Shown here piece by piece: positions 12,704-25,100 of a DNA stretch of 64,000 nucleotides. A program made the translations under genes and the position numbers. Each line of letters begins with the position of its first letter. Position 1 is the stretch's first letter. Location: assembly GCA_933228675.1 (NCBI GenBank), contig OW121744.1:116583600-116647599 (forward strand). Reading direction: 5' to 3'. The stretch is from Stomorhina lunata. Lineage: Eukaryota; Arthropoda; Insecta; Diptera; Rhiniidae. Below the pieces are notes generated by a model. The model did not search any database. It was not told the origin of the DNA and worked only from the letters and a program-made list of their open reading frames with translations.

Positions 12704-13944
12704 CAGGGATGGCAAACATAGTACAATTTTACTTTTTGTGACACATTTTTAACCTGATTGGTACCGTGGTACTACTGCAATCTACTTAATACAATTTTTA
12801 ATTCTTAATTTTTTACTGTTTAATTTTAAAGTTTTTGAAAGACTAAAACTGTAAACTTCACTATTAACTTTCTTTCCTATTGGTCAGATGTTTGTAACAT
12901 ATAGAAATGGGTGTGAGACTAACTTATAGTATTCCGATTGACTCTCATTTGATTTTAAGTTCCGGTGCAATTTTAAAGATTTTGCTATTTAAATTTGGTT
13001 AAATATGTTGTTTATTTCAGGTACTTAATACAGTAATTGAAATGTGCGTTTATGAACGCCACAGATTTTAAAATTTCAGAAAATGTATGCAATAATATCC
13101 AAAGGTCGCTGTAAGTAATTGTATCATATTTTGTTAGAAATGCTTCGTATTTGACCATATCTCCCATTAAAGATCTACATTTAAAAATCACTTTAATATT
13201 CCGTTACAGCCGGACCCTACTTGACATTAGCTATCATACTGTAATATATTTTTCTAAGCATTACAAAATCTTCTTAATATCTTGATAATTGTTCATCGGA
13301 TCATAGTAGTTTAGGATACCACAGAATCGGTCGAGCTCGACTATATTACTCTCTTACTTATATATACAATTCTATAATTTGAATAAATTTCTATTCAATC
13401 CGTAATGTAAAAATGGACATAACACTATTTTCATTACTTGATTTCAATTGATATATATTAGTACCCATTTTCATTACTCGAAATCCATGTTTTACGGAAA
13501 ACTTGTTAAAAGGAATTTTAATGTAAACTTTAATTGTTAAATTTTAATCGATTTTCGAATTAAAAGTGATCAAATATGATCAATTCTATAGTTAAGAATT
13601 TTACACCCGTTAAATGGTTTTTTTTTTTTGAGCCGACAAGATAAATTTTTATAAAATATTTTTACATTAGTCAGGTTTGAATTTGTATGAGAAAAAACTG
13701 ACAATTTAAATTGAGCAAACCTGACCGTACCATCAAGTTTACGAAAAATTTAAAAATTTGTATGAAATTTAAAAAAAATAAAATGAAAACTGATGAACGT
13801 GTGTGAAGGTGAATGCAGGTTCTAAAGAAATTTAAAGAAAAACTGATCAAGTAAACCTGATTCGTGTGAAACGGGACTATATTTTGTGTAAAAAATGTTA
13901 ACATGTTTTATATTTGGTACAAAATAAACCGTTTTCCATCCCTG
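12704..13944. mobile_element. Non-autonomous hAT-type DNA transposon
   Basis: The sequence begins CAGGGATGGCAAAC at 12704 and ends with its inverted counterpart GTTTTCCATCCCTG at 13944 (one internal mismatch). CAGGGNTGG is a classic hAT terminus. The 8-bp flanks are ATAGAAAT (12696-12703) and ATAGGAAT (13945-13952), which match at 7 of 8 positions, the expected hAT target-site duplication. The 1.24-kb interior has no transposase frame, only low-complexity open frames (for example 13671-13904, minus), so it depends on another copy for movement. Confidence 0.88.
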
Positions 13945-13952
13945 ATAGGAAT

Positions 13953-16153
13953 TCGAGGAATGCCGATACAAAATCATCAACAGAATCTCCAAGGTAAAAA
14001 GTCTGATGTATAAAGAAAAACTTGGAATAAATCAACTCCAAATATAGAATAAAAATAAAGCAAAAAATTATTGTTTTACGTAAACTGAACTTTAATTTTA
14101 AAGTCCCAAATAATGACAAATTTATCACGCAAAAAAGCGGTAAATAACGATAAAACAAAAACAATATGAGGAAAAAGAAAACAAATTAAGGCCTTGTTCT
14201 TCTTCTAGTTCTTATTTTAGAGCTAAAGAGAATAAACAATAATACAGAGACAGAGAGAAGGAAACTTTTTGCAGACAAAAATAAAGAGAAAAGAAAGATT
14301 GAAAAAGACGACAAATGTCAGTTGCCCCAAAAAAAAGGAAAAATGTTAAAATAAAAGATATTAAGAAATTTATAGAGAAAGAAAATAAAATAAATTTTCC
14401 AACTTTCAGAAAAGGAAACATTTGTTTTTTTGAAGAAAACTAAAAATAAACATACCTGTTAACAAATTATTAAACTTTTGTCCAACACCTTTTTTAATAA
14501 CTTTAATTAACATATGACGCCAAGAAGAATTAAGGGAAAGAAAAAGAAAATTAATTTTATGTTACATTTTTTTAAAATAAATTTTACTTGATAACTTCAA
14601 ATAACACACCCTAAATTAAAAAAAAAAACAAGCACTCCCGGTTTAATTAAAGTAAAAGGAAATTTTCTTTTGCATTTCTTCGAAAAAAAAACTATAATTA
14701 CTTTTTTTCTAAAAAACTAGTATTTTATTTCGCTTTTTTTCATTTCTCTTTCGCAAAAAAAATCGTTTAACTTTCACATTTTTATTGCCTTTTTTCAGCA
14801 AATTTTGTTACCTTCTTTTTTATTGTAAACTTTTTTTTAACTTTATGTTTAACACCTTTCTTTACAAAAAAGACTTCTACTAAAATAGTTGTATTTTAAA
14901 TTTAATTATTAAATTTCTTTTTTATTCAATTTATTTTATTTTTAAATAATAAAAAGCGCCCGTATAGATTAGTGAACACGAACGCACTCAAATCACATTT
15001 AATTTCAAAGATATTTTCTCCAATAATAAAATCAACTGTTAATCATAAGATAGTATTGCCATACTAAATTAAAAAATATATTTTCTCTCAAAAAAACAAC
15101 AACAACACGTTTTTCAAAAATTCTCTTCATTCACTTTACATCTCTTTGCCTAAAATGTTCTCCTTTTATTTTTCGCTCGTTTCTTTCCTTATCTTCGTTG
15201 TAATATTTACAAATTTTCTTTTTAAGATATAACAAAATTGTATTAACCATTTAATTTTGTTGAAATTTACGTTTTTTATCATTAAATATTTTTCCTGAAT
15301 CACACCACACCAACCAATTTTTATCTCATTGATGACGTCAAATTTACATAAATCATCGCAAAAACAAGTCGTTTACTTTAATTTTGCTTAGCCCTCTGCG
15401 GCGTTACTCACAAGTTCTGCTCCCTCTTCTTGTTAGGATAAAAATCTCACGTGGAGAACTAATTTGAAGTTTTCTTCTTTTTTTCTTTCATTTTCATCTT
15501 TCTATACAGTCAATTGTCAAGTTTTGCTGGTGGCGTGATATCAATGATGCCAGAAATTCGATAAAAATAAGATAACAAAACTATTAGTTTGTGTATATGT
15601 TAGGAAAATAATATATGGGCATTTCTCCAATGTTGAACTGCAACATTCGTACGCATGCAAAGGGGGAAAAAACATATTTTTAGAGATAATTTTATTTTGA
15701 TAAGAGGCGAAACCTTTAGCATCTTGATAAACACTATAGTGAGTGCTAACATAAATTTTCTGCAATTTTTTTTTTTTTTCAAGATAATTTCGCATGCAAC
15801 AAAAACTGAAGTTGATTTCAAAACAAATCAAATTTAAACTAAATTTAGCAAAACTTGGAAGAAATATTTTAATGTGACTTATTATAAACACTAATTTATC
15901 TTTAAAATGTCTTTTATTTTATTTAAAAATATTTAACGGTTTATTTTTTATTAAATTTGTTATCACTGTAACGCAACACGTCGAATGCGACATTTTGTTC
16001 CATTGTGCTTTTATATTTATTATTTTACTTTTTACAATGAAATATTGGTCCACATTTAAGTATACCAATTGATGTTATATAAATTTTAAGAAAGAAAAAT
16101 ATTTCTAAAGCTTTTTTTTATAAATTGTGTTTGTGCTATCTACACATGTTGTC
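13953..16153. other. AT-rich intergenic DNA with a CRE-like palindrome
   Basis: No gene is supported. The 8-bp palindrome TGACGTCA at 15333-15340 is a textbook CREB/ATF site, but no nearby transcription unit is visible. The frames around 15541-15891 lack any family resemblance. Confidence 0.5.
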
Positions 16154-16730
16154 TTCATATTCAAAAAATAGTGCTATCTACATTAAAAATATTTGTGGAA
16201 ATAATAACAATTGTTATAAAATATACATTGTAATTTGTGATAAACCAACAAAATGGATCACAATTATCTACAACGTACTGTAATCATGAATTTCTAAAAC
16301 ATGCTCGGCTATTGATCTTAACAGATTGTAAATTAAGGTCATATAACAAAGAGAATACCTTGAATTCTATTAATATAATTATAATAAATCTTGTTTTATT
16401 CAAAAAAACTTATTATTTTTATTAAAATTTGTGATATTTTAATAAAAGCCTCCATTTTCATTATATTTTATTTTTTTGTTGTTAAAATAATGCTATCTAA
16501 TTGCTTTAGTATTTGAAACAATACAATTTTAGCTCGTAAAAAGTGCTATCTACTATAGAAGCGCAAATATAAGGAGTTTATAAAAAAACTTAATTTGTAC
16601 AAATACTTAGCCCCAATTTGTATGATATAATAAAACAAAGTTTATTTACTACTTTATAGTTAATGGCAAAAACAGTTTTTTCGCTCTCCTGTAAAATTGT
16701 GAATTTGTAGATAGCACTTTTTGAATATAA
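16154..16730. mobile_element. Inverted-repeat element with repeated GTGCTATCTAC motifs
   Basis: The left end (16154-16181) reads TTCATATTCAAAAA..GTGCTATCTAC and the right end (16707-16730) is its inverse, GTAGATAGCACTTTTTGAAT. They differ by a 2-bp indel. Copies of the same TGCTATCTA word lie just outside at 16133-16142 and inside at about 16491 and 16543. It has no coding capacity. It is probably a MITE-like non-autonomous transposon; the superfamily is not recognisable. Confidence 0.65.
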
Positions 16731-17506
16731 ACCCTCGATATACTATTTAAAGGATGATTTTGAAAAACTTAGTATTTAAAGGAAATTTTCAAAAATAAAA
16801 TTATTGAAAAAAATTTTATTTATAGCAATTTTTCTAAAAATGTATAATACTATTTTTAGAAAATTTTACTTTATATTGGAAATTAAAAAAAAAATATATT
16901 ACTACTTCTGAAAATTTTACTATTTATAATAAATTTATAAAAAATGCTTCTATTAAAAATTTTCAAAAATTTTAGTTTTAAGATTAAAAGGAAATCCTTT
17001 TAAGGTATTTTCCATGATATAAGTATAAGGTAATTCCAATTGCCTTACTAAATTTTTAATAAGGATTTTTGAAGTTTAATTTTTGTTTATATATTTGAAA
17101 AATCGTTGCCACATTTTTGCAAAGGGTTTTACATATGATTAGTTTTTTTTATAAAGTCTAGTATTTTAATTAAAATAAAATGGTTTTTATATACCACGGA
17201 ATACTATATCAGCGCATAAACTGAAACAAAGCTAGACCATAATTTATGAATGTCCAATTTATTTTATTTTTTTTTTTTTATTTTTAAAGCAAGGAAATTT
17301 AAATAGTTTTTAATTAAAATATAAAATAAGTTTATTGGGTCAATGTTATACAATTAAAACATCGTTATACAATTAAAACATAGTTTTAACTGGAGAAATC
17401 TATAAAAAGATCTTCAACTGCTGACGTTTTTAGTATTTTAAAATACTTGTTTTTTTCTTGCGTTTATTTCCGCCTTATTTACTTCCATTACTTTTCTTCT
17501 TCCATT

Positions 17507-17930
17507 CTAACCAAATACATCTTTGTAGCACATTTGGTGACGTTTATTGAGATTATTTGGAACTGTGTATTTGGCGCCATTAGAAAGTCTTTTCGGTACC
17601 TTGCCATATGCAAATGATATTCTGCCTCCGATTAATAAGCGCATTTCTAGTTTTTCACATTCTTCAGCGTTTAATTCTTTGTTGGCGGGCCTCAGGTTAT
17701 TCATTAATAGTTTCAGGATGCTTTATTAGCTCGTGTACTCCGCTTGGTAAAGGATCTACAACTACTGTGTTGAAAGTAGTAACGGCCGTCTATTGTTCTT
17801 GCTTCTGGGTCTGGTGACAAAAGGCATTTTCCAAATTTAAAGCTACTGCAGCAATGATTGATGTATTGGCGCCTACAACGGCTTCATTGTTATTAATGGC
17901 GCCTGCAGCGTTGTAGCATGTTTAGGAAAT
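17507..17930 (-). other. Unidentified coding-like block, possibly a decayed mobile element
   Basis: This stretch is less AT-rich than its surroundings. The minus strand has a 65-codon frame (17507-17704, containing NAEECEKLEMRL and VPKRLSNGAKYTVPN) and upstream pieces in other frames up to about 17930. The composition suggests former protein-coding sequence, but I do not recognise the family and the frames are interrupted. Confidence 0.35.
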
Positions 17931-19122
17931 TGTTGTATATGAGTGCGCGATTGTCCAAAATCCAAATTTAAATTGAATTTTGAACTTATATTTTATTTTA
18001 ATTTAAATAACAATATTTTTTCTAATATCTTAAATAAAAATCAAATGACAAATAAAAAATAAAAAATTTCAAAAAAAATCAAAAATATATGGTAGCTTTA
18101 TTTTTACTTAAATGTCAAAATCCTTAAATATGTCAGATAGTGATTTTTAAATTTAATAGTGACAATGGAACTACCGTGTATCTTGGTATTTTCCGTTAAA
18201 TTTTTCTTCACACGCGTTAAATTTTTGACGACTTGAAACACTTTTACATTTTCATAAACTTTAGCTTTGGTATATGTCATATTTATTTTATAAACAAATA
18301 TTGCCAACTGTATTGTCTTAATAATAATTATGGCAATACTGTAAAATTTATGGTTATTGAAAAAAAACTTATTGTACGTTTAATTCAAAAAAGTTTTCCA
18401 AGTGTTGCAACTTAAGAGATATTCAACATTTTGATAACTATTTCTGCTACTAAATAAGCAAGAACCTTTGGAAATTTTTTATCTCTTTGTACATTTTAAT
18501 TTTTAACAAGTAAATAAAAAAGAGCTATCATTAATGTTTTTGTATGCATTTATTATTAAAATTAACTCTTAAGAGCTTAAGAGGATCTATATTATTGAAC
18601 AATTATTAAACCTTTTCTTAAGACATCTGCGTAACTAGTGGATGACTTAAACACTATACATCAATACTAACGCCAATTTAGAAATTAAAATGTTTTTATT
18701 TTATTAAAAATGTGTTTTTTTATTATTTTTATTTAATCAAATTCATTTCAATATTGTATTAAAAAAAATATAATTGTAACCAACGTAACGAGATACTTAA
18801 ATACTAGACTTATAATGTTAGATTTAGATTTATATTGTACATACGTAGTGTATTGTAGATAGATAAATAGATATATACATAAGTTTTTTGAATTTAAAAT
18901 ATTAATGGTGAAAATTAATTCAAAAAATATTCAGAAATTACTGAGTTTTTTTTTTAACTAAAAACAAATTAGAAAATATGTTTACATTATTTATTAGGGT
19001 TTCCTTAATAAATTTTTAATGCTGAACCATTTATAGTCGAATGTCTATAATGTGTCCCTATATGTTTAATTTTATATTAAATTATTAATATGTTTATAAT
19101 TAATTTTAGTTGTGGTCTTATA
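17931..19122. other. 3' flank of the giant minus-strand gene
   Basis: AT-rich and without coding frames. The proximal part (about 18960-19122) should be the 3' UTR of the gene ending at 19123. Confidence 0.5.
18990..18995 (-). terminator. Candidate poly(A) signal AATAAA
   Basis: The minus strand reads AATAAA about 128 nt beyond the stop codon at 19123-19125 of the giant gene. It is the first clear canonical signal found, but AT-rich DNA produces this word by chance. Confidence 0.4.
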
Positions 19123-22100
19123 TTATCCCAACAAAAAGTCTTCATCAGTTTCATTTTTTATTTCAGCCTGTTGATGGTGTTGGTTTTGGTGTTCATCCGG
19201 TAATATTGTCTCTTCACTTGATTGATTTGATTTCGAAACTATTATTATTTTTGAACCAGTGGCGGTGCTGCGGGTAACACGTTTCACTGTCGCCATAGTG
19301 GTAGTTGTTATGGTTTCCGAACTACCACTTGAGGAAGAACCACCCGAACGTAAAGTTGTTACAATGGAACCCTGGAGCAGGAGTATTTAAATTTTAGGTT
19401 TCATATTTTTTTCTTAAATTTTATATAAATGACCACTTACCTGTCGTTTTTGTGCTAAAGCATTTGTATTTGCCGTATGCTGTGCAGGATACAAGTGAGG
19501 ATTTGTTAAACCCTTCGGTGTAGATGTTTTCAAGGGCGGTGTGGTATAAAAGACACGTGGTGAATCTTGGGCCGGCCTCTTTATAGGTCTTTTGCTGAGA
19601 CTGTATGAAGTAATTTTATTACTGCTCGAATTCAGCGATGTAGTCGACATTATGGCACCCGTATGTGTAGACATGGTTGACTTTGTGTAGGCCGGTATTG
19701 TAGACATTTGATTCATCATTTGCATTTGGTACCCAATAATGTTTCGGTCAGTATCGTAGATAGGTACCTGACGTTGTTTGACTACCATTGAACTGCTAGC
19801 ACCTTCAATTGGTGATGAGGTTGTACTTGTATTTCTAGTTCTAGATTGTACTTTCCTAACAGCCTTACTGTGTATTTGTCCCATTTGTCTGGTGTATGAA
19901 GGTGATGCGGCGGATGATGCTGCCGCAGATGCTAGAATAGTGGGTGATGGCTGTAACTGAGGCATTCCCGACGGTGGAGGCAAGGGACTTGAAACGGCTG
20001 TTTGTGGTGCTACATACTCATTTGTATTTAAAATTGCTGTAGAGGATGATGGAGGTGGTGTGTTAACTGATCCATTACTTACTAATAGCGTTTGCTTTAC
20101 ATATTCTTCCATCAATAACAGACTTTTATCCAAATCTTTAGAATCGAATTTCCCAGTCGCAATTAGATTCTCTATTACACGATGACGTTCCACAAAATCA
20201 AGACCGTCGAATGGTTGTACCAATTGTTTAAGCAAAACATCAAAACGCCTTAGATTCGAACGTAGAGATGATGATTGCACGCTGCTTATTTGCGAAACTT
20301 TCGATTTGGGCATAACAGATATAATATTATTTCTATTTATTGTGGGACCTCCAGCTGAGGGTGTTATAGCAGCAGTTGGTGGGTGTGGCTGCACCGCTGG
20401 ACGTATTTTAGGGGTTATTGTTGTTGTAGCGGGTAGTTGTTTTCTCAAATCATTTATGGTTGGCGGTAAGACTGGTCTTGGTTCAGGCTGTGACATGATT
20501 GCAGATACTGTTGGAGTTTGTATTAAAGGTGCAGTTGTAGATACGGCAATTTTATGATGAGTTGCTAGATTTTTACGTATTTTTTCAGCCTTTTTACGTA
20601 TTATGGCGGGTATTGAAGCGCTTCCATTCTCCAAATCAGCCCTTGTTACAACTTTCGTAGTTAAAACTATGGAGGCAGGTAATTCTATAACAGGGACTTG
20701 AACTTGAGCATGTATGCGTGTGGGATCAATGGCCGGCATAGGACCATTCAAGTTCGGACAACAATAGTCTAATAAAACGTTGCTGTGATTACGATTGTAT
20801 TTGGCTGGATGTAGAAAAGTGTACATACAAGTTCCTCTATTATCTAACGCCGTGGGAGTCACACCGAATGAAGGCACAGAACATTGATTTAATGCAGAAT
20901 CAGTACTTAACAGGCGTATATCGGTAGGTGTGATAGAGGTGGAAAGAGCATGCTGGGCTGCTTGGGTTACGGATTGAGCTCGTGCCAATAGTGTTGGTGT
21001 ATCCGGTAGTATAGCATCGTTAATTATCCCAATTGGATTCTCATCCAAAAATTCGTTTTTAAGCTCGATAGTTTCATTCACATCTGTGGCATTTGCCAGC
21101 GAAGTTGATGTGAGTAATGGATTCAAAGTTTCAATTGAATTGGATAAAGTAAATGACGATTGTAGGGATGGTATGGGTATTGTGGAAGTTTGATGTACGG
21201 CGTTTTGACTGGGTGTTAAAATCGATTGTAAAACTGAAAAAGAAAACAAGCAAACAGCGGCATTATTAAAAATTCAATTTCAATGAAGTTATAAATTAAA
21301 AATTTACTTGGAGTACCCAAATTATCGGTCGGTGGTGTGGCATTTAATACACCTCTACCATCAACCACCGCTTGAATACGTAAACTGGCTGTGGAATTGT
21401 TTTGAATAACAGGTTCAAGATTAACAGTCTGCTTTTGTGGTCCCGAATCTAAATTAAAAATATATAATTTTTTATAAAACAAAATTAAACGCATACATTT
21501 TCATAAATCAACTTACCAATTGTTAACGTTTGTTTTGGGAAATTATTTATAGTATTCCAATATCTCCTTACAACAGAACGATTAAGGCGTATACTGAATC
21601 TACGACATTTAAATGTTTTTAAGCGATTTAAACTTTGATTAACCTAAAAAAATACATAATATTAGAGAATTTTTAATTTGATTATCTGAAATTATTAGCG
21701 CATACCTTAAAAATACTGGCACCAACAGCTTGTTTTGAACTAGCTCCTGGATATAATTTTGAAATACTTTCAGCGTTCGGTATGCGATTTAAAATGGAGG
21801 AAGGCGCTGGCGTTTTAGGGGTTTTAAATACATTCTCACTTGGGGTATTTTTAATTTCATCTGTTGTTGCTGTAGTATTAGAAGTTACTAAAGATTTTCT
21901 TGATTTAACATTTGTGGGCAGACGGAAGCCAAAAGTTTTTTGTCCCATATTTGATTCTTTAGCCAAAAGAGGCATAGATTTTCTTGACTTGGTCTTTTCT
22001 TTCCCAGTGTTTGGTTGTGGCATTTCTTTAATATTTAAAGATTTACGAGATTTTACAGCTAAAGTTTTGGGATTTTCTGGTAAAAGAACTGGTGTTTGCA

Positions 22101-25100
22101 GTTCAGAGTTGGTAACACCTAAAGATTGAGCAGTATCTTTAGAAGTATTAGCAGAAGGCTTTTTAGATTTTGTCGAAATTTTCGAAGGCCTGGAGATAAT
22201 GGAGGATTTAATATTTTCCAGGGGTGCTTTTGAGGCGTTCCTGGATGTGGTAAGAATTTCATTATTATCGGAATAATCTACAACTTTAGGAATTTCTGAA
22301 TCCAATTTTGCAGACGGCAAATTGACTGGTGTTTCTATACCAGTAATTGTTGGAGTTACAGTTGTACTAGCATTTATTTTGGTGGTAGTTACTTGTTCTT
22401 TATCGTCATTAGCAATTTTTTTGGTTGGTATACGTTGACGTTTAACATGTTTTTCAGTATTCAAAAGATCTTTAATACCGCCTTCCTTCATTTCTTTGGA
22501 CATTGATTCCATTAGAAGATCAAGTTCACTTTTTTTATTTTTTATTTTGGGTGAAGTTGTTGAAGAACTGGCTGTTCGAGCCGGCGAATTAAGCCTTTTA
22601 ACTTTTCTTTTTCTACCACCAGATTTCCGAGGCTGTTGTTTTAAGGCATTTTCTAATTGATTCTCAGACGGTTCTAATAAACTATAATTTTGCATCTTTG
22701 ATGAGTCCATACTTTCTAAAGTATCTTCGGCTGTTGATTCTTTTGACTCTTCTAATATTAAATCTTTCTTGTTTACCAATGCTATATCTTTTCCTTTGCT
22801 TTGGAATATAATGCCTTCTTCTAGTGATATATTTTGAGGCGTTTTAATTGTGGTCTCTTTAGTTTCAGCTTCCGGTTCTAATCTAGTTCTAATCTTGATA
22901 TTGGACTTGTTAACTTCTGCTGTAGACTTAACCGTAACACTTGAAGCACCTTTTTCGGAACTCTCATCGGCATCCGATTTTGTGGATTCTAATTTCTTGC
23001 TAATTAATTTAGCCTTTCCTTTGCTATTAGGCTTGTTAATGTCTATTAGTTTTTCTGTCGAAAGCTTAGTTTGTGTGCTTGAAAGAGCTTGTGAAGCACT
23101 TTTTTCACTGTTAATCAACTTAGGTTCTTCTTTATTAGGATTTTTAACATCTAATGTGTTTTCGGCTACAGTTTTAGCAGAATCTTGGCCGAAACTTTTT
23201 TCCAAACTGACTTCAGTACCAGATTTTGAGGGTTCTAATTCCTTCTCAATTAATTTAGTTTTTCCTTTAGTATTAATTTTACTGTCATCGGATGATTTCT
23301 CGATTGTAGGCTTGCTAATAGTACTAACAGGAACTTGTGATTCTGTTTTTTTCGAACTGATATCAGTAAGCGTTGCAGCAGCTGCGCTACATTGTTTTTT
23401 TGTTTTTAGCCAATCTGAAAACGATATTACTGATGTACATTTGTCAGATTTGGTAGGACTAATATTAACATTAGCCTTTGTAGTTTTAAGTCGATCTGGT
23501 GTCTGTTGGGTGACCGCAGTTGATATATTTTCAGTTTTGTCTGCTTGGGTGACCGCAGTTGATATATTTTCAGTTTTGTCTGCTTTTGTTTTAGTTTCAT
23601 CCAAAGGTAAATTCTTCTTTATATTTACATTGATTTTTGTTTCTTTTTTATTCTCTTTCGGATTCAATACTTCTTTTTGAAGTACTTTTACTGAAGGTTT
23701 TGAAGTATTTTCGGCATCTTTAGTCTTGCTGTCTATTTGATCCTCTTTAGCGGTTGAAGTTATTTTTAGGGGATCTGTTGTTTTATCATTATTTTCTTTT
23801 TGTAAAGTTTCAGAAGTCTTGCTAAACGATTGTTTCAAATCCGGTACAGACAGTGTGCCTGATTTTTCCGGATCATTAGATGGTAAGCCAACAGCTGCCG
23901 TAACAACCGGCAATTCTTCTTCATCAAGACAATCGTCGTGTAAATTACGAAAACGTGCTAAATGTGTAAAATAAATAAAAATGTTAATAATAAAATGTTT
24001 ATAATAATTGTATATAAATAATTAATAATTGTTTATAAATGTAAACAGTTCGCTTATTCTTGTAAATGCATTCGTCGCAAAGCTCTAATATAAATTATTC
24101 CTATGAGAAATTTCGACAAAAAAGGAGCAAACTTACTTAATTTCCTTGATGAATCCAGTTTAGCTTTCTTTGCGGGACATTCATTATCCAAAGCCGGTGA
24201 GCGCACTACGCGTTTAACAGTATTCGCAAGCTGAGTGGTTGGTTTTTCAAATTTACCGATATTCTTAGGTGTTCCTCCGAATGCTGGGCTTTTGGCTGGA
24301 GGTTCCTTGAATACTTTTTTCTTTTTATCTGAAAATGTAATAAATGAGGGAGACATTATTTTTAAGCTACACTGAAACAAAATTTATAAAATCTTCACCA
24401 TTTTCTGATAATGGCGAATCCGTTGTACGTTTTCTTAATTTACGTTCTATAATGGAGTCATTTAAAGACGAAGAGGATTCACTTCCAGATATATCAGCGT
24501 CGATACACAAATTCTCTTGTGAATATCTAATTGATTCCTTCGGAATTTGTTCGTTAACATTTTCTAACTCATATTTTGGTATATTATCATTGTTCGCCTC
24601 TTGCGGTTTAATATCTTCCAAGACTTGTGCTTCATCGGTGGTAGAAGAAGTTATGTCCTCAACTTGTGTTATTTTAGTTGAATCTACTTTAATGGAACAT
24701 TTGCTAGAATCTGGTTTCTGTTTTTCTTCCATTTTATTCTCTGCATCAGCACTTGATTCCACTTGAGTTAGTTCAGTTATTTCTTTTTCAGTTTCTTTTA
24801 CTAGTTTTTCATGAGAAACTATTATTAGTTCTCCTGAATCCTGATGTGTCGATGGAGGGTTTTCTGAAGTTGCTTCATTTTTTTTAATTTTTTTTGGTTC
24901 TAAACATTCGTCATCTGTTTCTAAAGCTAACATACGATTTCTAGTTTTTCGTGGTTCTACAGGTTCTTCGTGTTCTCCTTTTGATTCCGATGGAGTTGTA
25001 CGAATTCTGGAAATTCGTTGTTCCTTAGGTTCCTCCTCCCCATCTGTTTCTAATGCTGTTGTACGATTTCTTGTTTTTCGTGGTTCTATATGTCCTTCTC

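Noticed and set aside
20700..20900. KANSL2/INO80D-type C3HC3H zinc finger in exon 12 of the giant gene
   Set aside because: Cys and His residues near TCMYTFLHPAKY and LDYCCPN look similar at first, but their spacing does not give the required C3H pattern.
22850..23680. 276-codon plus-strand frame
   Set aside because: It lies opposite exon 9 of the giant gene. Lys/Ser/Glu-rich coding DNA yields long hydrophobic antisense frames; the same holds for the frames at 27251-27778, 29339-29944 and 25403-25879.
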